Of a DNA stretch of 64,000 nucleotides, positions 47,554 to 61,218 are shown in pieces. The DNA comes from Paramecium tetraurelia. Lineage: Eukaryota > Ciliophora > Oligohymenophorea > Peniculida > Parameciidae. The stretch lies in NCBI RefSeq assembly GCF_000165425.1, contig NW_001799510.1, positions 467,459 through 531,458 on the forward strand, in the 5' to 3' direction. Both the position numbers and the translations under genes were made by a program. Numbering within the stretch: the first letter of the stretch is position 1; every line of letters begins with the position of its first letter. The notes under the pieces were generated by a model. It was not told the DNA's origin and ran no database searches. It saw only the letters and a program-made list of their open reading frames with translations.

Positions 47554-49936
47554 AACCTATTCATTCACCTCAATATAGTCTATTAATTTACATAGTCTAA
47601 ATATTAGTGATTCCTTTTAATAATATATGAAGTGTTAATTATATAGAATTTTCATATAGAAATTTTATCAAATATATCTTTGCTTTGTTACTTATCAATT
47701 TTTTTAGTTTAATTAGTTACAAGATATTATATTAAGCAAGTAATTTTACTAGAGATTAAGTATTTATATATAAATATAATCATCATCAATTAATATCTAA
47801 ACCTTTATTAAACAACCAAACAATATATTTTAAATCGGTTATTGATATTAATTTGATACATTTGTTTGATTTATTATTTGCAATTTTACAAAAATTGGGA
47901 GTGAGTCAAAATAACGGAGCTTATCATCTAGATTAATAAATAGGATGTAAATTTAGGTAATATACAAGCAATGACATTCAAAACCAACCATAGTTTAGAT
48001 TATTATTATATAAGTTTGATATTAATTATATTCAGCAGGTTTAATGAAGTTTTAAGGATGAATTCTAATTTTACTTTTCTTTACTCAAATTACGAAATGG
48101 TAATAATTTATTTTTTTCAAATATAATTTAATTAAAAACACCTGTAATAATATAAAAATTGTGAAAGGCTAATTATATTTTTGATTAAATGAGTAATTTT
48201 CAAAAAAATTAGAGATTAACATTAAATAGAGGTTTATTACAAAGCGTTATTAATTTTTTATTTTTATAATAAATAGTAAGGAATTTGGAGACATTTGTAC
48301 TTATTCTAGCTTTGATATTTGAATAAGATTACATATATACTTGAATAACTGATTGGCTAAGAAAAAATTAATTTTAAGCTCAATTATTTCTATGTTATTA
48401 ATAAAGGAATATTAAATTAATTTATAATTCGTTTCCAGCCATCCATCGTTAATTTAATATGAAAGGGACTAATAGAAGTGTACTCTAAAAAAAGTCAAAT
48501 CATTCTACATAATTTACTTTTGGGAATGATTATTCTTTACTAAAACAAAATAGATGTTTCAAATGATCATGATAACAAGAAAATTTTATTCAGTAAAAAG
48601 TAAATTTGATAAAACATCTTTAAGGCCTTAGTTTCATATTTAACATTCAAACCTGAACAAATAGCTTTTGGTAACAAAACAATCTGTTACCTCATAATTA
48701 GTAAAAATAATAGTTGAATAATCGCTTCCGTAAATCTAAAAATTAGTTTCTTTTGGAATTTCTTTCAAATACTAAGGGCTCATTACTAATTTAGAACAAA
48801 ATTAGATTAAGTTTCATCGCAAATTAGGAAACTGTTAAAAAATAAAAAAACATATTTTATTCTAAGTTATATATTCAACTTTATAGACTTTTTATAATAG
48901 CTAAATGCTATTCAATTAAAATTTATTTTGTTTCTTGTATTTATTGATCAATCTAATTATTTTACTTGATGAAAATGGAGTCTAATAATTAAGAATCGAG
49001 TTGACAATTTTTTGTATTATCCTATTTCTAAATATTTTTGCAGAATGAATTAACTTCTTTGAATTATTATTAAATTTGTGTAAAAGATTTGCAATTTTGT
49101 TCTGATTGCAAATTTCGACATTTCTTTACAATGCATTTAGATGCATTTTCTAAGCTACATGTTATGTTGGATGATTAAAACTCAGTATCATCCAGATATA
49201 CCTCAGAACGGATGTCTTTAAAATTATATTAATTATGAGGGTAATGACCTCCTTACATAATTTCGATGTGGAGAAAATCTGAGCCGATTTATAATTCTAT
49301 CTTGCCACTTTATTTACAGATCTATAACAAAGAGATTGATCGCTTTAAAAAAAACTTACGATTTCTCTTTTCTTTCTTTTAATAAAATTCCTCATCAATC
49401 TCAACAGCTTGATTTTTTTAACTTAGTTTACTATCTAGAAATTTAGCATTTTTTAAGGTATAATCATTCTTGCTTTATTCAGAATATGTGGAATTTATAT
49501 TCATATATTTTAATAATCTGATGCAAAATTATAAAGATTTAATTTTATAGTCTTCACTTGTGAATAATAATAAAGAATAAAATAATTCTTCTTATTATTT
49601 AAACGTATTGGATTATGCGGTTTCCAACACTTGACAAATAAAAATTAGAATTTTTACAAAATTCATTATAAATTATAATTTAAATATAAACAAGATAAAA
49701 GTCTGTAAAAATATTCAATCAGAATATTAGAATTTTCAAGAAGTTAATTTTTTAAAATAGGAGCAAAAATGATTATATGTACATTTATTTAATTGCAACA
49801 GTCTATGTTATGGAGTTTGAAATTGATTTTTTAAATATATGAAAATGTAATTTAGAGAAATTATTTTTAGAAATTATTATAATTATTCTAATTTAATTAT
49901 ATTTTACTTATATCTTGTAATAAAACAATATAAAAA
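47554..49936. other. Gene-poor region with ambiguous open frames
   Basis: About 2.4 kb without a convincing gene. Weak candidates: a + strand frame from 47969 (73 residues), a + strand Lys/Ser-rich segment from about 48457, a Cys/His-containing + segment at about 49080-49200 (FCSDCKFRHFF), and a long minus-strand frame (48814-49467, listed separately). The + segments overlap the minus-strand frame or break at TGA codons. Frames of 100-200 codons arise by chance when only TGA terminates. Decayed genes are plausible. Confidence 0.4.
48814..49467 (-). CDS. Long doubtful open frame, 217 residues
   Basis: ATG 49465-49467 (MIIPQKMLNFQIVN) to TGA 48814-48816, no intron needed. Rich in Lys, Ile, Asn, Gln and Leu, as expected from A+T-rich DNA. 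Some stretches look protein-like (NYKSAQIFSTSKLCKEVI, RLINKYKKQNKF), but no domain is visible and a long + strand frame overlaps it. With a TGA about every 60 codons by chance, a frame of this size is unusual but not decisive. Confidence 0.25.
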
Positions 49937-50504
49937 TCATGTTAAATTCATTAGCTAATGCTAAGTGCTGAGTATGGTCTTGAATTTAGATAATTACTAA
50001 TCAAATGATAGATATATTTAGGGTAATTAGAGTTTAAAGCATTATTGATATTTAAGGTAACTATTTTAAGATTTCATTATTTCTTTCAATAATTAATGTG
50101 ATAAATCAGAGAGGACATCATTGACAATTGTTTAATTATTACATTATTATTAATTAGTCTGCAAAATAGTGTGACTAGAATTTATGATTTTAATTTTCCC
50201 AGAATTGACATCCACTATTATTCTAGAATTATTTTCAATAATTGATCGACATTTTTTTTTCTGCTTTGAGAAAAAATTATCTTTGTCGCTTAGATAATTT
50301 CTTACAATATGTTTGGCTGAAGAATATTTGATTTTATGCAATATCGCTGCCTAAACAATATAATAAATTAAAAACTTAATATATAGGCAGACGATCAATT
50401 ACTACACTATTTATCAGACCTAGTTTAAATTGAGGATCAATGAAATTTCTCTTTTTTTTTTTCTAAAGCGGAGTCTCAGGTTCAATAATTTTTGCTTTAA
50501 CCAT
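49937..50504 (-). CDS. Unknown basic protein, 180 residues
   Basis: One 25-nt intron (50351-50375); exon sum exactly 181 codons. Start ATG 50502-50504 (MVKAKIIEPETPLQKKKKR). The N-terminal third is basic. It then continues FIDPQFKLGLINSVVIDRLP and HKIKYSSAKHIVRNYLSDKD, with IVDVNSGKIKIINSSH in the middle. The end is helical and Gln/Leu-rich. The Lys-rich start could be a nuclear localisation signal. No family was recognised. Confidence 0.6.
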
Positions 50505-50776
50505 TTTTTAAAAAGAAATTACAAGATTTAATATAAAACTTTAGTATATTTTATAATTTCAATATCAAATTTTCATTTCATTGGTTCATTTTAATTTCAT
50601 ATAATTAATATAATCCCTTTTATAATGATCAATTTCGTTTAATAAATGGAAGTTTCTCTGCTTTTACAACATATTATCTCAATCAAATTCAAAGAATAAT
50701 TAGCAACGAAATATTTTGTCATACATTATATATTTGATTCATTCGAAAATTAATTATAGATTTTTATTAATTAATT

Positions 50777-52860
50777 ATGAACAATAAATCATATAGACAA
50801 GATGAAAGCCTCGTTGAACCTGATTTAACTTAAGTATAATAGATTGATCAGGATCCTTTTTTATAGGAAGAAATTCTTCCTTCAGAAAATTAGGAGATAG
50901 ATGTATTAGAAGAAACATAAAATATTACCTTCAACTTTACTAATATCAAGACTTTTATGATTGAAATCCCAGATTTTGCAAAATTGTTCTCTTTATAACG
51001 ATATTACTATTAAGAATTAAAATAATTTCTTACAAGTTTAGAATTGAATTTTCAGATTGTAAAAGAAGGGCTGAAAATTCAAACAGAGGTAGAAGATGAG
51101 CATCACGAGGGGATATAAAATGAAATAAATAAATATCTTAAAATAATATACACAAAAAAATTAGCTTTGGATTATGATAGTTCGCGTACATTTTTTCGGT
51201 CTAATTATATTTAGAAAGAGTGTTAACAATAATAGTATTTTATTGTTAAATAAAAAAATTATGATTAAAAAATAGAAATTCATTTGGTAAGCAAAAATGA
51301 GAGTATTGGTGTTGTTGCTTCAAATTTGGAATAAAAATTAAAAGGCTTAAGAATATTTTTCTAAGATGTTGTTAATCATATGACTACTCCAAAAGTTAAT
51401 ATAGATCACAAAACCTTACTTGGAACTTTAAGGCAGGTTTATTTTCAAAAAATTATCTCTGATGATCTTGAGAAATAGCTTCCAAATATAGAATTCGTCG
51501 ATGTCATTGACAAAAAAAAGACATTCAGTTCTGCCATACTTGGACTTCATTTTCCTTTTGATTTATAAGGAAAATCCTTACTATGTTAAGAGATTTTTTA
51601 GTATATTAAAAAAAGAATTGAATCTCTATTAGTAATATTCATATCATTTGAAATACAAGTGGATTATTTGAATTAGGCTAGAAAAATTGAAAATCAAATC
51701 AATAATTTTAAATAGGAAACTCGCTTTTTATGTGTTTGCCAAGTTGATTAATCTCTAAAAGTTATTGCAATTTTGGGTACTCCTGAAAGCATTAAAATAA
51801 TTTTTAATGAATAATTAAAACAGAGGGAGAAAGAATTTAGCAAAGAATTTTTTAAAACCTTCAAAGTAAATATTTTATAGAAGAATTTTGATTTTAATTC
51901 AACATAATAGATGTATTCTTTTTAAATTATATTAGGGGCACATTTTAATCTCAAATCGTTGAGTTCGTAAAGAAAAAAAAGGAGATAGAAATATTAAGTT
52001 AAGAATAACTGTACTCACTGAAGTTCATTACTAAAGTCTCATTCGAATCATATTGTACATATTTTAATCAATTAGGCAACTTAATCACTTTTATCTGTGA
52101 TAAGAAAATTGGATAAGCCACTGAAAAAGCATTGAGCGAGGATTTAAAAAAAATCAATTCTAAAATAAAAGACTTCAATCTTAATGGAAAATTTTTTACA
52201 TAATTGGAAAAAATTCCTGATCGAATTAAAAATATGAATATAGCAGTCTAGTAGAACCAAGAGTAGGCGAGGAATCAAAATCAGAATTAGAAACAACAAT
52301 AAAAAGTAATTGAAAAACCGATTCCTTAATAAAACCTCCCTTAAGTTCAAAATCCTATTATTTAATAAAATTAAAAACAATAACAAATTATTAAAATTAC
52401 AGACTCTAAGGATGAATAGTAAGAGTAGTTAGTTGATTTGTTTGTGGGTAAACATTAACATTATGAAAATGTGAAAGAAGAAAAAATAGTTTTTAAGGAT
52501 TTTATTGTTTAAGAAATTTTAGATGGAAATGGTAAAATTAAAATTAGCGAAGAATATGATAAACATTTTAAAAAATTGACAAATAACAATTAGAACGTAG
52601 AAGTTGGTCACATTTCCATAACAGAAAAGCACCTTATGTCATTAAAAGCCTTTGATAAGGAAATAAAAATATATCCAAAAGTTAACTATATTTAACGCCA
52701 ACTTGATGAAATAATTCTTTTAGTTTGGGTTAATGGAAATGCTGACAAAAATAAGGATGCTGAAAATATGGAAATTTTTGGACAAATAAACAAATAAGAT
52801 GAATTTTATATGGTGAATTAAGATAACTAAATTCTTCCTATTCACAAAATTTAGAAGTGA
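50777..52860 (+). CDS. Large unknown protein, 685 residues
   Basis: One 26-nt intron near 51996-52021; exon sum exactly 686 codons. Start ATG 50777 (MNNKSYRQDESLVEPDLTQ). The first 130 residues contain a folded-looking helical part (IEIPDFAKLFSLQRYYYQE). The central part is mixed (DDLEKQLPNIEFVDVIDKK, SAILGLHFPFDLQGKSLLC, LCVCQVDQSLKVIAILG). A Gln-rich linker at about 480-530 is followed by a charged C-terminal segment (KEEKIVFKDFIVQEILDG, ISITEKHLMSLKAFDKEI). No domain could be named. It might be ciliate-specific. Confidence 0.65.
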
Positions 52861-52993
52861 TATTATAATAAAGTAGAATATATTTTTTTAATATTGCTAG
52901 TAGAACTTATAGAATTTTTATACATAAACCTAAATTAAAAACCCAATAACATTCTTATTATTAAGTTAAATTTTCTGTTTAAAACCAATTAAA

Positions 52994-53356
52994 ATGCTTG
53001 AGTTTTTCGCAACATTGACTTATCTTTGGGCTTTTCTCACCAGGAATATATATTGTCTTATAGTTAGCAATCCTAAATCAAGTTTAGAAGATTGGCTTCT
53101 GTCCTCGATATTTTACACGTGTTTAATAAATGTAATTATAATCTCAAAAAATACCATTCTTCAATTATTTCTAATTGAAAACTTAGGATTTTGTTGTAAT
53201 TCATATTTCAGTTGTTTGGACTCCAAAAAAGACCCTTTAGAATGGCTTTACCTATATCATTTAATCTTATTTTAGTTATTTATATTAAAAAGATTTGGTA
53301 AATTTTGGGTAGGAAGAATAATTTAATACTAAAATATTTGGATGTCGATATCATGA
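52994..53356 (+). CDS. Small possible membrane protein, 120 residues
   Basis: ATG 52994 to TGA 53354-53356 without intron (MLEFFATLTYLWAFLTRN). Three hydrophobic segments (residues 1-25, 38-62, 86-103) with cysteines (NLGFCCNSYFSCLDS). Unlike most chance frames it contains several Trp and Cys. It converges on TTC1 and the two stops overlap by a few bases, which is tight even here. No family was recognised, and a chance frame remains possible. Confidence 0.4.
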
Positions 53357-54010
53357 TTTATATGATATGTTATATGTTCCATTTTCATTCTATTCTAATT
53401 TAAAATTTTCTGAATTTAGTCCTAATTTTCCTAATACTGAATTTCCCATATTCTTCATTCCCTTCAATCCCTTCACTGCCTCAAAGTTTCTTCTTTCGTC
53501 CAATTCTTGAACTTTAAGATCTAAATCAATGAACTTTTTTATTATCACATTATCCTATGGTTATAATACCTTTAACTTCTTATAATCTAGAATATTCTTT
53601 AATCTAATACCTTCTAATGCGTCTTCCAGTTTATTTAATTTCTCATAACTTTCTGCTCTATTTATTAAAGCCTTAACAAATTCAGGGTTAAATGTGAGTG
53701 CTTTTGTGCAATAATCAATGGCAATATCATAATCAGATTATTTCATATAGCAGATAGCTATATTTGAGTTTAATATGCATAGCATTTATAGATCATCCAA
53801 AGGACAATAATCAATAGCTTCCTTGTAGAGATCTGAAGCTTCTTCGAATTTTTATTCGGTAAAAAATGTCCCTGCCTTGTTTTTTATTTCTAAGCATTTC
53901 TCTTTTTCTTTTTGAATTAATTTCACTTACTCTTACTATTTTTGAACTTCTGGTTTTTCATTTTGAGCATTATTCTTATTCTATTATTGATTGGTCTATT
54001 AAGGATCCAT
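53351..54010 (-). CDS. TTC1: TTC1-like tetratricopeptide repeat protein
   Basis: A 219-residue intronless frame, ATG 54008-54010 to TGA 53351-53353. A Gln/Glu/Lys-rich N terminus is followed by three TPR units (KNKAGTFFTEQKFEEASDLY, LNSNIAICYMKQSDYDIAID, ALTFNPEFVKALINRAESYE). The C terminus reads KGMKNMGNSVLGKLGLNSEN then FKLEQNENGTYNISY, matching the conserved human TTC1 ending GKLKDLGNLVLRPFGLSTEN plus GSYSINF. TTC1 is an Hsp70/Hsp90 and Ras-binding co-chaperone. Cytosolic. Confidence 0.9.
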
Positions 54011-54099
54011 TTTATAATAAATTAATTATTAATCTTATTTAAATATGAAGAAGGGATATTAATTTTGATCAATAAATTGTATGTAAAATATAGACTATC

Positions 54100-55688
<1,589 letters not shown>

Positions 55689-56053
55689 TTAATTAAAAAA
55701 TTAATATATATCTTGCCATAATTATTAGATAAAATCTAACAATAATTATATTTCCGAGTAGCAACAAATATTAAATGTAAAAAACGCATAAGTAAATCAA
55801 CATATTCCTAATTGAATCATAAGATCAATTGAAAATCTTAGACCCAAAATAAATCAAAATTCTATGATTCAAATTGAATTTAAATATAGTTAACAAAAAC
55901 TTTAAGAATAACTAAAAATAATCTCAAATTCTTTTTGGCAATTCAAATGCATTCTTATGTTTTGTGTTATTTAAATGGATTAGAACAGTTTGGTATATCA
56001 AATAATTAGACTAAAATAAGAAATCATTATTTATAATTTTAAATGGAAACATA
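55689..56053. other. Intergenic region
   Basis: About 365 bp of A+T-rich DNA between two genes on the same strand. Contains the CDPK promoter and the LETM1 3' flank. No further feature was recognised. Confidence 0.4.
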
Positions 56054-57282
56054 TCAATGTAGTAAATGTTTTCTAACTCTTTCTTCATATTCTTCAACAA
56101 TTCTATTATGATATCTCTCATAGTAGAGAACAGCATACCAAATTTTGAGATTTTCAAAAACTTATTCTTTATATATGAAATCTATGTAGTCTCTTTTAAA
56201 TTGCTTTTTTGAGCTAAAATCATATAAGTAAAATTACTATTCAAAATGTTATTCAGGATTCTCTTTCTACATTACTAATGCTGGAATTCCTCTTTCCCTT
56301 GCAAATTGCCTAATACTGTCAAAATTATTATCCCCAAATCCATTTAATCTAAATGCTTTGTCTTGTCTTTCCATCTTGATATTTAATGATTCATTATACT
56401 TTTTTGAGATGAGATTTGATTTACATTAAAAGCAATGCCTTTTTTAAATCTTCAATTGGAAAAGGGAGGAGGGAATTCCAATTTTTTAAAACACTCTTTA
56501 AAGGTCTTCTTTCTGGGTTTCTAGTCAACCAATAGAAGAGATTAGTGAAATAGACTGGGAGATTAACAAAAAGTTTAGTGAGTTTCATAATGGTGTAGGT
56601 TCCTCTAAAAAACTCCATTCCTAAAAATTTGCTTAACTAAACTCTCATAAATTTATATACGTGCACCAATTGTTCTGAATTAAATTCTCTGTAATCCAAC
56701 TTAGTCATGAAGAGATGAGAGTGCTTTAAAACAAGTTCCTATAAACCCTTCGCATTGTAATCTTGATTGTTTCTTATATTTTCAATTGAAGGAATGCGTT
56801 GTTTCATCAATTGAAACAGATATCTATATGAATTCATTTGTTTTCGGTCTCTTGTAATATATCTCTTCGCCAGCTGATCATCAAATAAATAAGTAGTAGG
56901 AAATGCATTGGGAAACAAGTACAGATAAGGTGGTAACAGCAACTCTGCTCCTGGGACTACGAGAAAGAAGGAGAAAGGAACGAATTTTATTAAGTCTTTT
57001 CTAATTCTCGTAATTTCAGACAGCATAAAAGCCGTTTTCTTTTGTGTGATAGTGTACTTACACATCAATTTAGCATCCACACATTAATCCCAAGTGCCCT
57101 AACATATAACTTTAAGCTCATACTTAATAAAGGATCTCCCAAAATTCATAAAGAAATTTGGTAACTTTGCCTTTTCCCTCAACTTTCTTTTGAAACTTTT
57201 CATGATTCAAAACTCCAAAACTGGGTATTTGAGACCTAAAAGTTTTAGAAAGTAATGGATTTTTCAAATTTCTAAAGATCAT
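56054..57282 (-). CDS. LETM1: LETM1-domain mitochondrial inner-membrane protein
   Basis: A 392-residue protein; two 25-nt introns; exon sum exactly 393 codons. Start ATG 57280-57282 (MIFRNLKNPLLSKTFRSQIP), a basic, Ser/Leu-rich beginning like a mitochondrial presequence. The family core is TRIRKDLIKFVPFSFFLVVP then GAELLLPPYLYLFPNAFPTT, which includes the single membrane helix and the proline-rich LPPYxxLFPN signature. A long helical ribosome-binding-like region follows (RQDKAFRLNGFGDN, FARERGIPALVMQKENPEQH). LETM1 supports K+/H+ (or Ca2+/H+) exchange and mitoribosome tethering. No EF-hand is visible at the C terminus, as in the yeast Mdm38 type. Confidence 0.92.
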
Positions 57283-57550
57283 TTATTTTATTTGTGTTAT
57301 TTAATAATCACTCTTATATTATTATAAATTTAATGTAAATTCGTTAAGAGTAAGTATATATAATCATTTAAGACGAGATTTCGATTGCGAATCAATTAAA
57401 AATGCCCTTCGAACTATAAATTAAAGACTCAATTATCTGCAGAAAATAATTCCCCCTGAAATAAATGTAGAAAAGGATCCAAAAATACCAAAATTGAATT
57501 TAAAAAAAATAGGAATAATTCAAGAAGAAAATAAGTAAATACAGAAATAA

Positions 57551-58176
57551 ATGCCTGCAAATTTTGGAACTAATCATTAGAAATCAACAGAATAATAAAC
57601 TAAAGTTCCCTTCAAAATGAGAAGCTAATCATTTAATAATAATATTGGATAAACATTGCCTGAATAAAATCCAAAGAATTTATTTCCTTCAAATGTCCAA
57701 AATCCTTATCCTTTGAATGAGAAAATTCAATTTAATAATGAATTTGATATTTAAAAAAGAAGTTAAGAAATACTAAATAAGGCAAACAACAATAAAGAAA
57801 ATATTTAAATACAGTATCACTACCTTATGTAACCTGCCAAAATTTCCTTGCATTAAGAGCATCAACAACCGATCATTTAGAATAATTAATCAAAAGTGAA
57901 TGTCACTCCAGCGAAAATCATTTCTAAAAAGTCGTAGCCCAACCCATAAATTAACCATAATTAATATCAGCATCCCATCATACATCAATAGTTATCATTC
58001 CAGTAAGCTAGTTAGCAATATGTGAAGTATTAAATTCTAATTAGAATTTTAGAGTTATATAAAATTATGAATCATCAAATGGTCCAATTTTATAATGTCG
58101 GCCATCTCAGCATCATAATTCTAGATCTTCATCATTTCATAACTTAGAAAACTATCAAATTGAAAAAAAAATATGA
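57551..58176 (+). CDS. Gln/Asn/His-rich protein, 5' end unresolved
   Basis: From ATG 57551 (MPANFGTNHQKSTEQ), with one 26-nt intron near 58029-58054, exactly 200 codons to TGA 58174-58176. Low-complexity Gln, Asn, Ser and His throughout (QHPIIHQQLSFQQASQQY, CRPSQHHNSRSSSFHN). The same frame is open upstream (PPEINVEKDPKIPKLNLKK), but no ATG in that register was found. ATG 57402 (MPFELQIKDSIICRK) is in another register. A missed intron or a small frameshift may separate them. No domain. Confidence 0.55.
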
Positions 58177-58201
58177 AATTATTAAATTTAATAAAAAACA
58201 A

Positions 58202-58828
58202 TCATTTTAATTCAGAAGTGTTCCAAGGTTAGATGTCATCAAAATTATCTTCATAATTCTGCATTCCATCGCTTCCTAATGCTTAAAATCCATTTGCTGC
58301 CCTGCATGTATTTATTTTAGTGTTGATCTTATTGATTTTTTTTATTGATAATTATTTCATCTATTCTTAAGAAAGTTTTTGAGGCTAATTAAATTATGTT
58401 GAATTATGCTATTTGATTTTTTGAGGCATTTTGAATTCAGTTTTATTTTGATAGTGGTGTTTCTGTTGATTTTTTAATGTATCCTTTAATTATCTCTATG
58501 TGTTAATTTTCTGACCTCGAATATCGTGCATAGTGAAGGATGGTTTAAATTTTTGCTTAGACTGAATTTCTGTTTTATTTTCTAACAAAGATTTTAGGTA
58601 AGTCTAATAGGCTGTAGGTTTTGGAGTTGGAAACTTTTTAAGTTAATCAAAAAATGTAGTTTAAATAATATTTCTTGGCGAATGGTAAGTGTACTTATTT
58701 TGTTTGAGAATTGGAGGAGTTTCAGTTTTTAATCTTTAAGAATATTAGGGTTATTCATAATTTTTAATAATTCGCTTGTTGTATTGATAGCAATAATTAT
58801 TTCTTAATTAAAGGAACTTATCATTCAT
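58202..58828 (-). CDS. Unknown polar protein, 208 residues
   Basis: ATG 58826-58828 (MNDKFLQLRNNYCYQ) to TGA 58202-58204, open without introns. All three frames are long here; this one was chosen because it has the most protein-like composition (FFDQLKKFPTPKPTAYQTYL, KPSFTMHDIRGQKI, DDIQPWNTSELK). Proline/aromatic motifs and Lys/Gln content recall small axonemal or microtubule-associated proteins, which is only an impression. It converges on the Gln/Asn-rich gene 26 bp away. Confidence 0.55.
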
Positions 58829-58857
58829 TTAAAAAATAAATGTATACAAAAAACAGT

Positions 58858-59088
58858 TCAATGAGCAAATCTCAATAGATACTCAATTTATACAGTAGTT
58901 TTGTGCATCCATAAACATAACATAAACAAGTATGATAGTTCTAATAGAGAATAAATCAGACAATGAAGTTCACAAACGATTGGGAGCCATCCTGAAAAAA
59001 AATTGTTCGCCATACCAGAAACCATTTTAGCATAAATCGAATAGCAAATAAGGGAGTAAACAAAGCGAGATTTTGCGTCATTTAACAT
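58858..59088 (-). CDS. Small hydrophobic open frame, 76 residues
   Basis: ATG 59086-59088 (MLNDAKSRFVYSLICYSIY) to TGA 58858-58860. Two hydrophobic segments with several Cys and Trp (ELHCLIYSLLELSYLFML). Upstream on the same strand ATG 59186-59188 opens another protein-like segment (MFSFDYNFGSSYESN) in a different register, and no intron joins the two. It could be a single gene whose structure was not understood, or a remnant. Confidence 0.35.
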
Positions 59089-59235
59089 CGTCTCCCATTT
59101 AGTCTTTGAGATTTAAAAGAATAAGTTCAAAATAATAATTACAGTTGGATTCATACGAGGAACCAAAATTGTAATCAAAAGAGAACATGGTGTATAAATA
59201 TATAACATCCTATTAGTGAATAATAATATAATTCG

Positions 59236-59388
59236 ATGAAAAGAAGCACCTAAAAGAATTTGTTAACTCTTATTGAGTCTACGAAAAGACTTTTAGATGA
59301 ATATAAAAATAGATTAGATAAGGCTGAGGGCGAGAAATAATAGTTGGAATAGGAAGTATAATACTGGAAATCAAAATCTGGTTATTGA
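59236..59388 (+). CDS. Micro-protein: 50-residue coiled coil
   Basis: ATG 59236 to TGA 59386-59388 without intron. The sequence is a single charged amphipathic helix (MKRSTQKNLLTLIEST, KRLLDEYKNRLDKAEGEK, QQLEQEVQYWKSKSGY). The composition is unlike random A+T-rich DNA. Only 28 bp separate its stop from the NME7 start on the same strand. It could be an independent micro-protein gene or an upstream coding frame of the same transcript. No GT..AG intron joins it in frame with NME7. Confidence 0.5.
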
Positions 59389-59416
59389 TTATATATTTGA
59401 TTATTATTATTAACAG

Positions 59417-60703
59417 ATGGCAGTCAATGATGAAAGATATGTGTTCATAGTTGAATGGTTTGACACAAGTGCATCTTTAATAAGGAGTTACAACCTCACC
59501 TATTTTATGTCAGACAAAACTATCGAAATGGTAACATTTTGATTAAAGAAATTAGTTTGATTTGAAAAATAAGAGAATATTCTTAAAAAGGTGTGAATAC
59601 CCATCAGTATAATTGAAGGATTTGTATGTTGGATCAATAGTGACAGTTTTTTCAAGATAATTAAAAATAGTGGATTATGCAGATGTATTTACTAGATCTA
59701 AATTCGAAGTATAAAGAGGAAAGTAATTAAATTGTATAAATGTTAGAACATTTGGAATGATTAAGCCAGATGCATATACACATATTGGTAAGATAATCAC
59801 TGCGGTTGAGAGGAGCGGTTTCGTAATTGGTAATTTGAAAATGACAAGAATGTAAATTGGAGATGCTTAGCAATTCTATGGAGAACATAGAGTAATTAAA
59901 AAATCAAATTGAATAGGGAAAACCTTTTTTTGATGAGCTGACTTAATTCATCTGCAGTGATTTTATTGTAGGTTTGGAATTGATAGCCGATAATAGTGTC
60001 AAAAAATGGAGAGATCTCATTGGGCCAACTAAATGTCAAGTAGCTAGAGTTGAGGCACCAAATTCAATGAGAGCTTTGTATGGTACAGAAGGAGTTAGAA
60101 ATGCCTGTCATGGCAGTGATGCTCGTAAGTTACTAATTTTATAATTTTATAGCTGGTTCAGCATAAAGGGAATTAGATTTCTTTTTCTCTGACAAATCTA
60201 ACTTAAAGTCGACTGCTGTATTTAATAATTGTACTTGTGCCATAATCAAACCACATATTGTGTTAGAAGGAAGAGCTGGATAGATTATTGACATTATTTT
60301 AAGTGAAGGCTTTGAAATATCAGCAATGCAAATGTTCTATTTAGATAGAGCTACTAGTGAAGAGTTCTTTGAAGTCTATAAGGTATAAATAAGTTATTTA
60401 TGTTTAATTAAGGGTGTCCTACCAGAATTCTAAGCTATGTCAGAACATTTAACATCAGGACCTTGTATTGCAATGGAAATCAGATAAGAAAATGCAGTAA
60501 TAATTAACTGTAATTATTAGGTTAAAGCCTTTAGGGATATATGTGGACCACATGATCCAGAAATAGCTAAAACTTTGCGACCATAAACAATTAGAGCCAA
60601 ATTTGGAACTGATAGAGTTAAGAATGCTATACATTGTACTGATCTTCCTGAAGATGGCATACTAGAAGTGGAATATTTCTTTAACATTTTACAATAAAAA
60701 TGA
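59417..60703 (+). CDS. NME7: NME7 nucleoside diphosphate kinase with DM10 domain
   Basis: A 384-residue protein; five introns (25, 25, 28, 30 and 24 nt); exon sum exactly 385 codons. It starts MAVNDERYVFIVEWFDTSAS, as in human NME7. The DM10 domain (about 1-90) contains FLKRCEYPSVQLKDLYVGS and FSRQLKIVDYADVFT. The first NDK domain has FGMIKPDAYTHIGKI and NACHGSD with the catalytic histidine. The second has IIKPHIVLEGRAGQII and NAIHCTDLPEDG, also with its histidine. Both sites look competent. NME7 is an inner-junction component of ciliary doublets and associates with the gamma-tubulin ring complex. In Paramecium it is expected in cilia and basal bodies. Confidence 0.97.
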
Positions 60704-61218
60704 TATAATTGATGGACAATTTATTAATAAATCATTTATAATTGATTATTAAAAGAATTTTTTCTACGTCTCTACTAGATTAACATAAAATTAACCAAGA
60801 TGATCATTAAGTAATTAATTAATCTATATTTGAATATTTAAGGGTTATTTTAATTAATCGTGTAATGGATTCTGATTTTCCAATTATTTCTACATACTTC
60901 CCAATCAATAATATTTGCTTGAATTTAATGCAATTATTTAATTAAAAAGATATTCCTTTTTTAGGTTGATTGCCATTGTTGAAGAACTATCTTATACTTA
61001 ATCTTCACTTTGCCATTGAATTAAAAACAAAACCCTTTTCAAGAAGGCAACTTAAACTTTCATAAATAAACAATTTAATTCAAAAATATTTCTACTCCCC
61101 TTCGAAAATATAGGGATTCGTTTGTTCTTTCTAACGTATATCTGTTACCTTTTGAAGGATTATTTGCTAGAGATTATAACGAAGTACCACTTTTTCATTA
61201 ATTAAGATATTAAATAAA
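60704..61218. other. Intergenic region
   Basis: About 515 bp of A+T-rich DNA between two genes on the + strand. No coding-like frame or RNA gene was seen; it contains the promoter of the MORN-repeat gene. Confidence 0.4.

Noticed and set aside
48568..49045. Long + strand frame (about 158 codons) in the gene-poor region.
   Set aside because: It overlaps an even longer minus-strand frame, has composition expected of A+T-rich DNA, and its upstream segment joins only through TGA codons.
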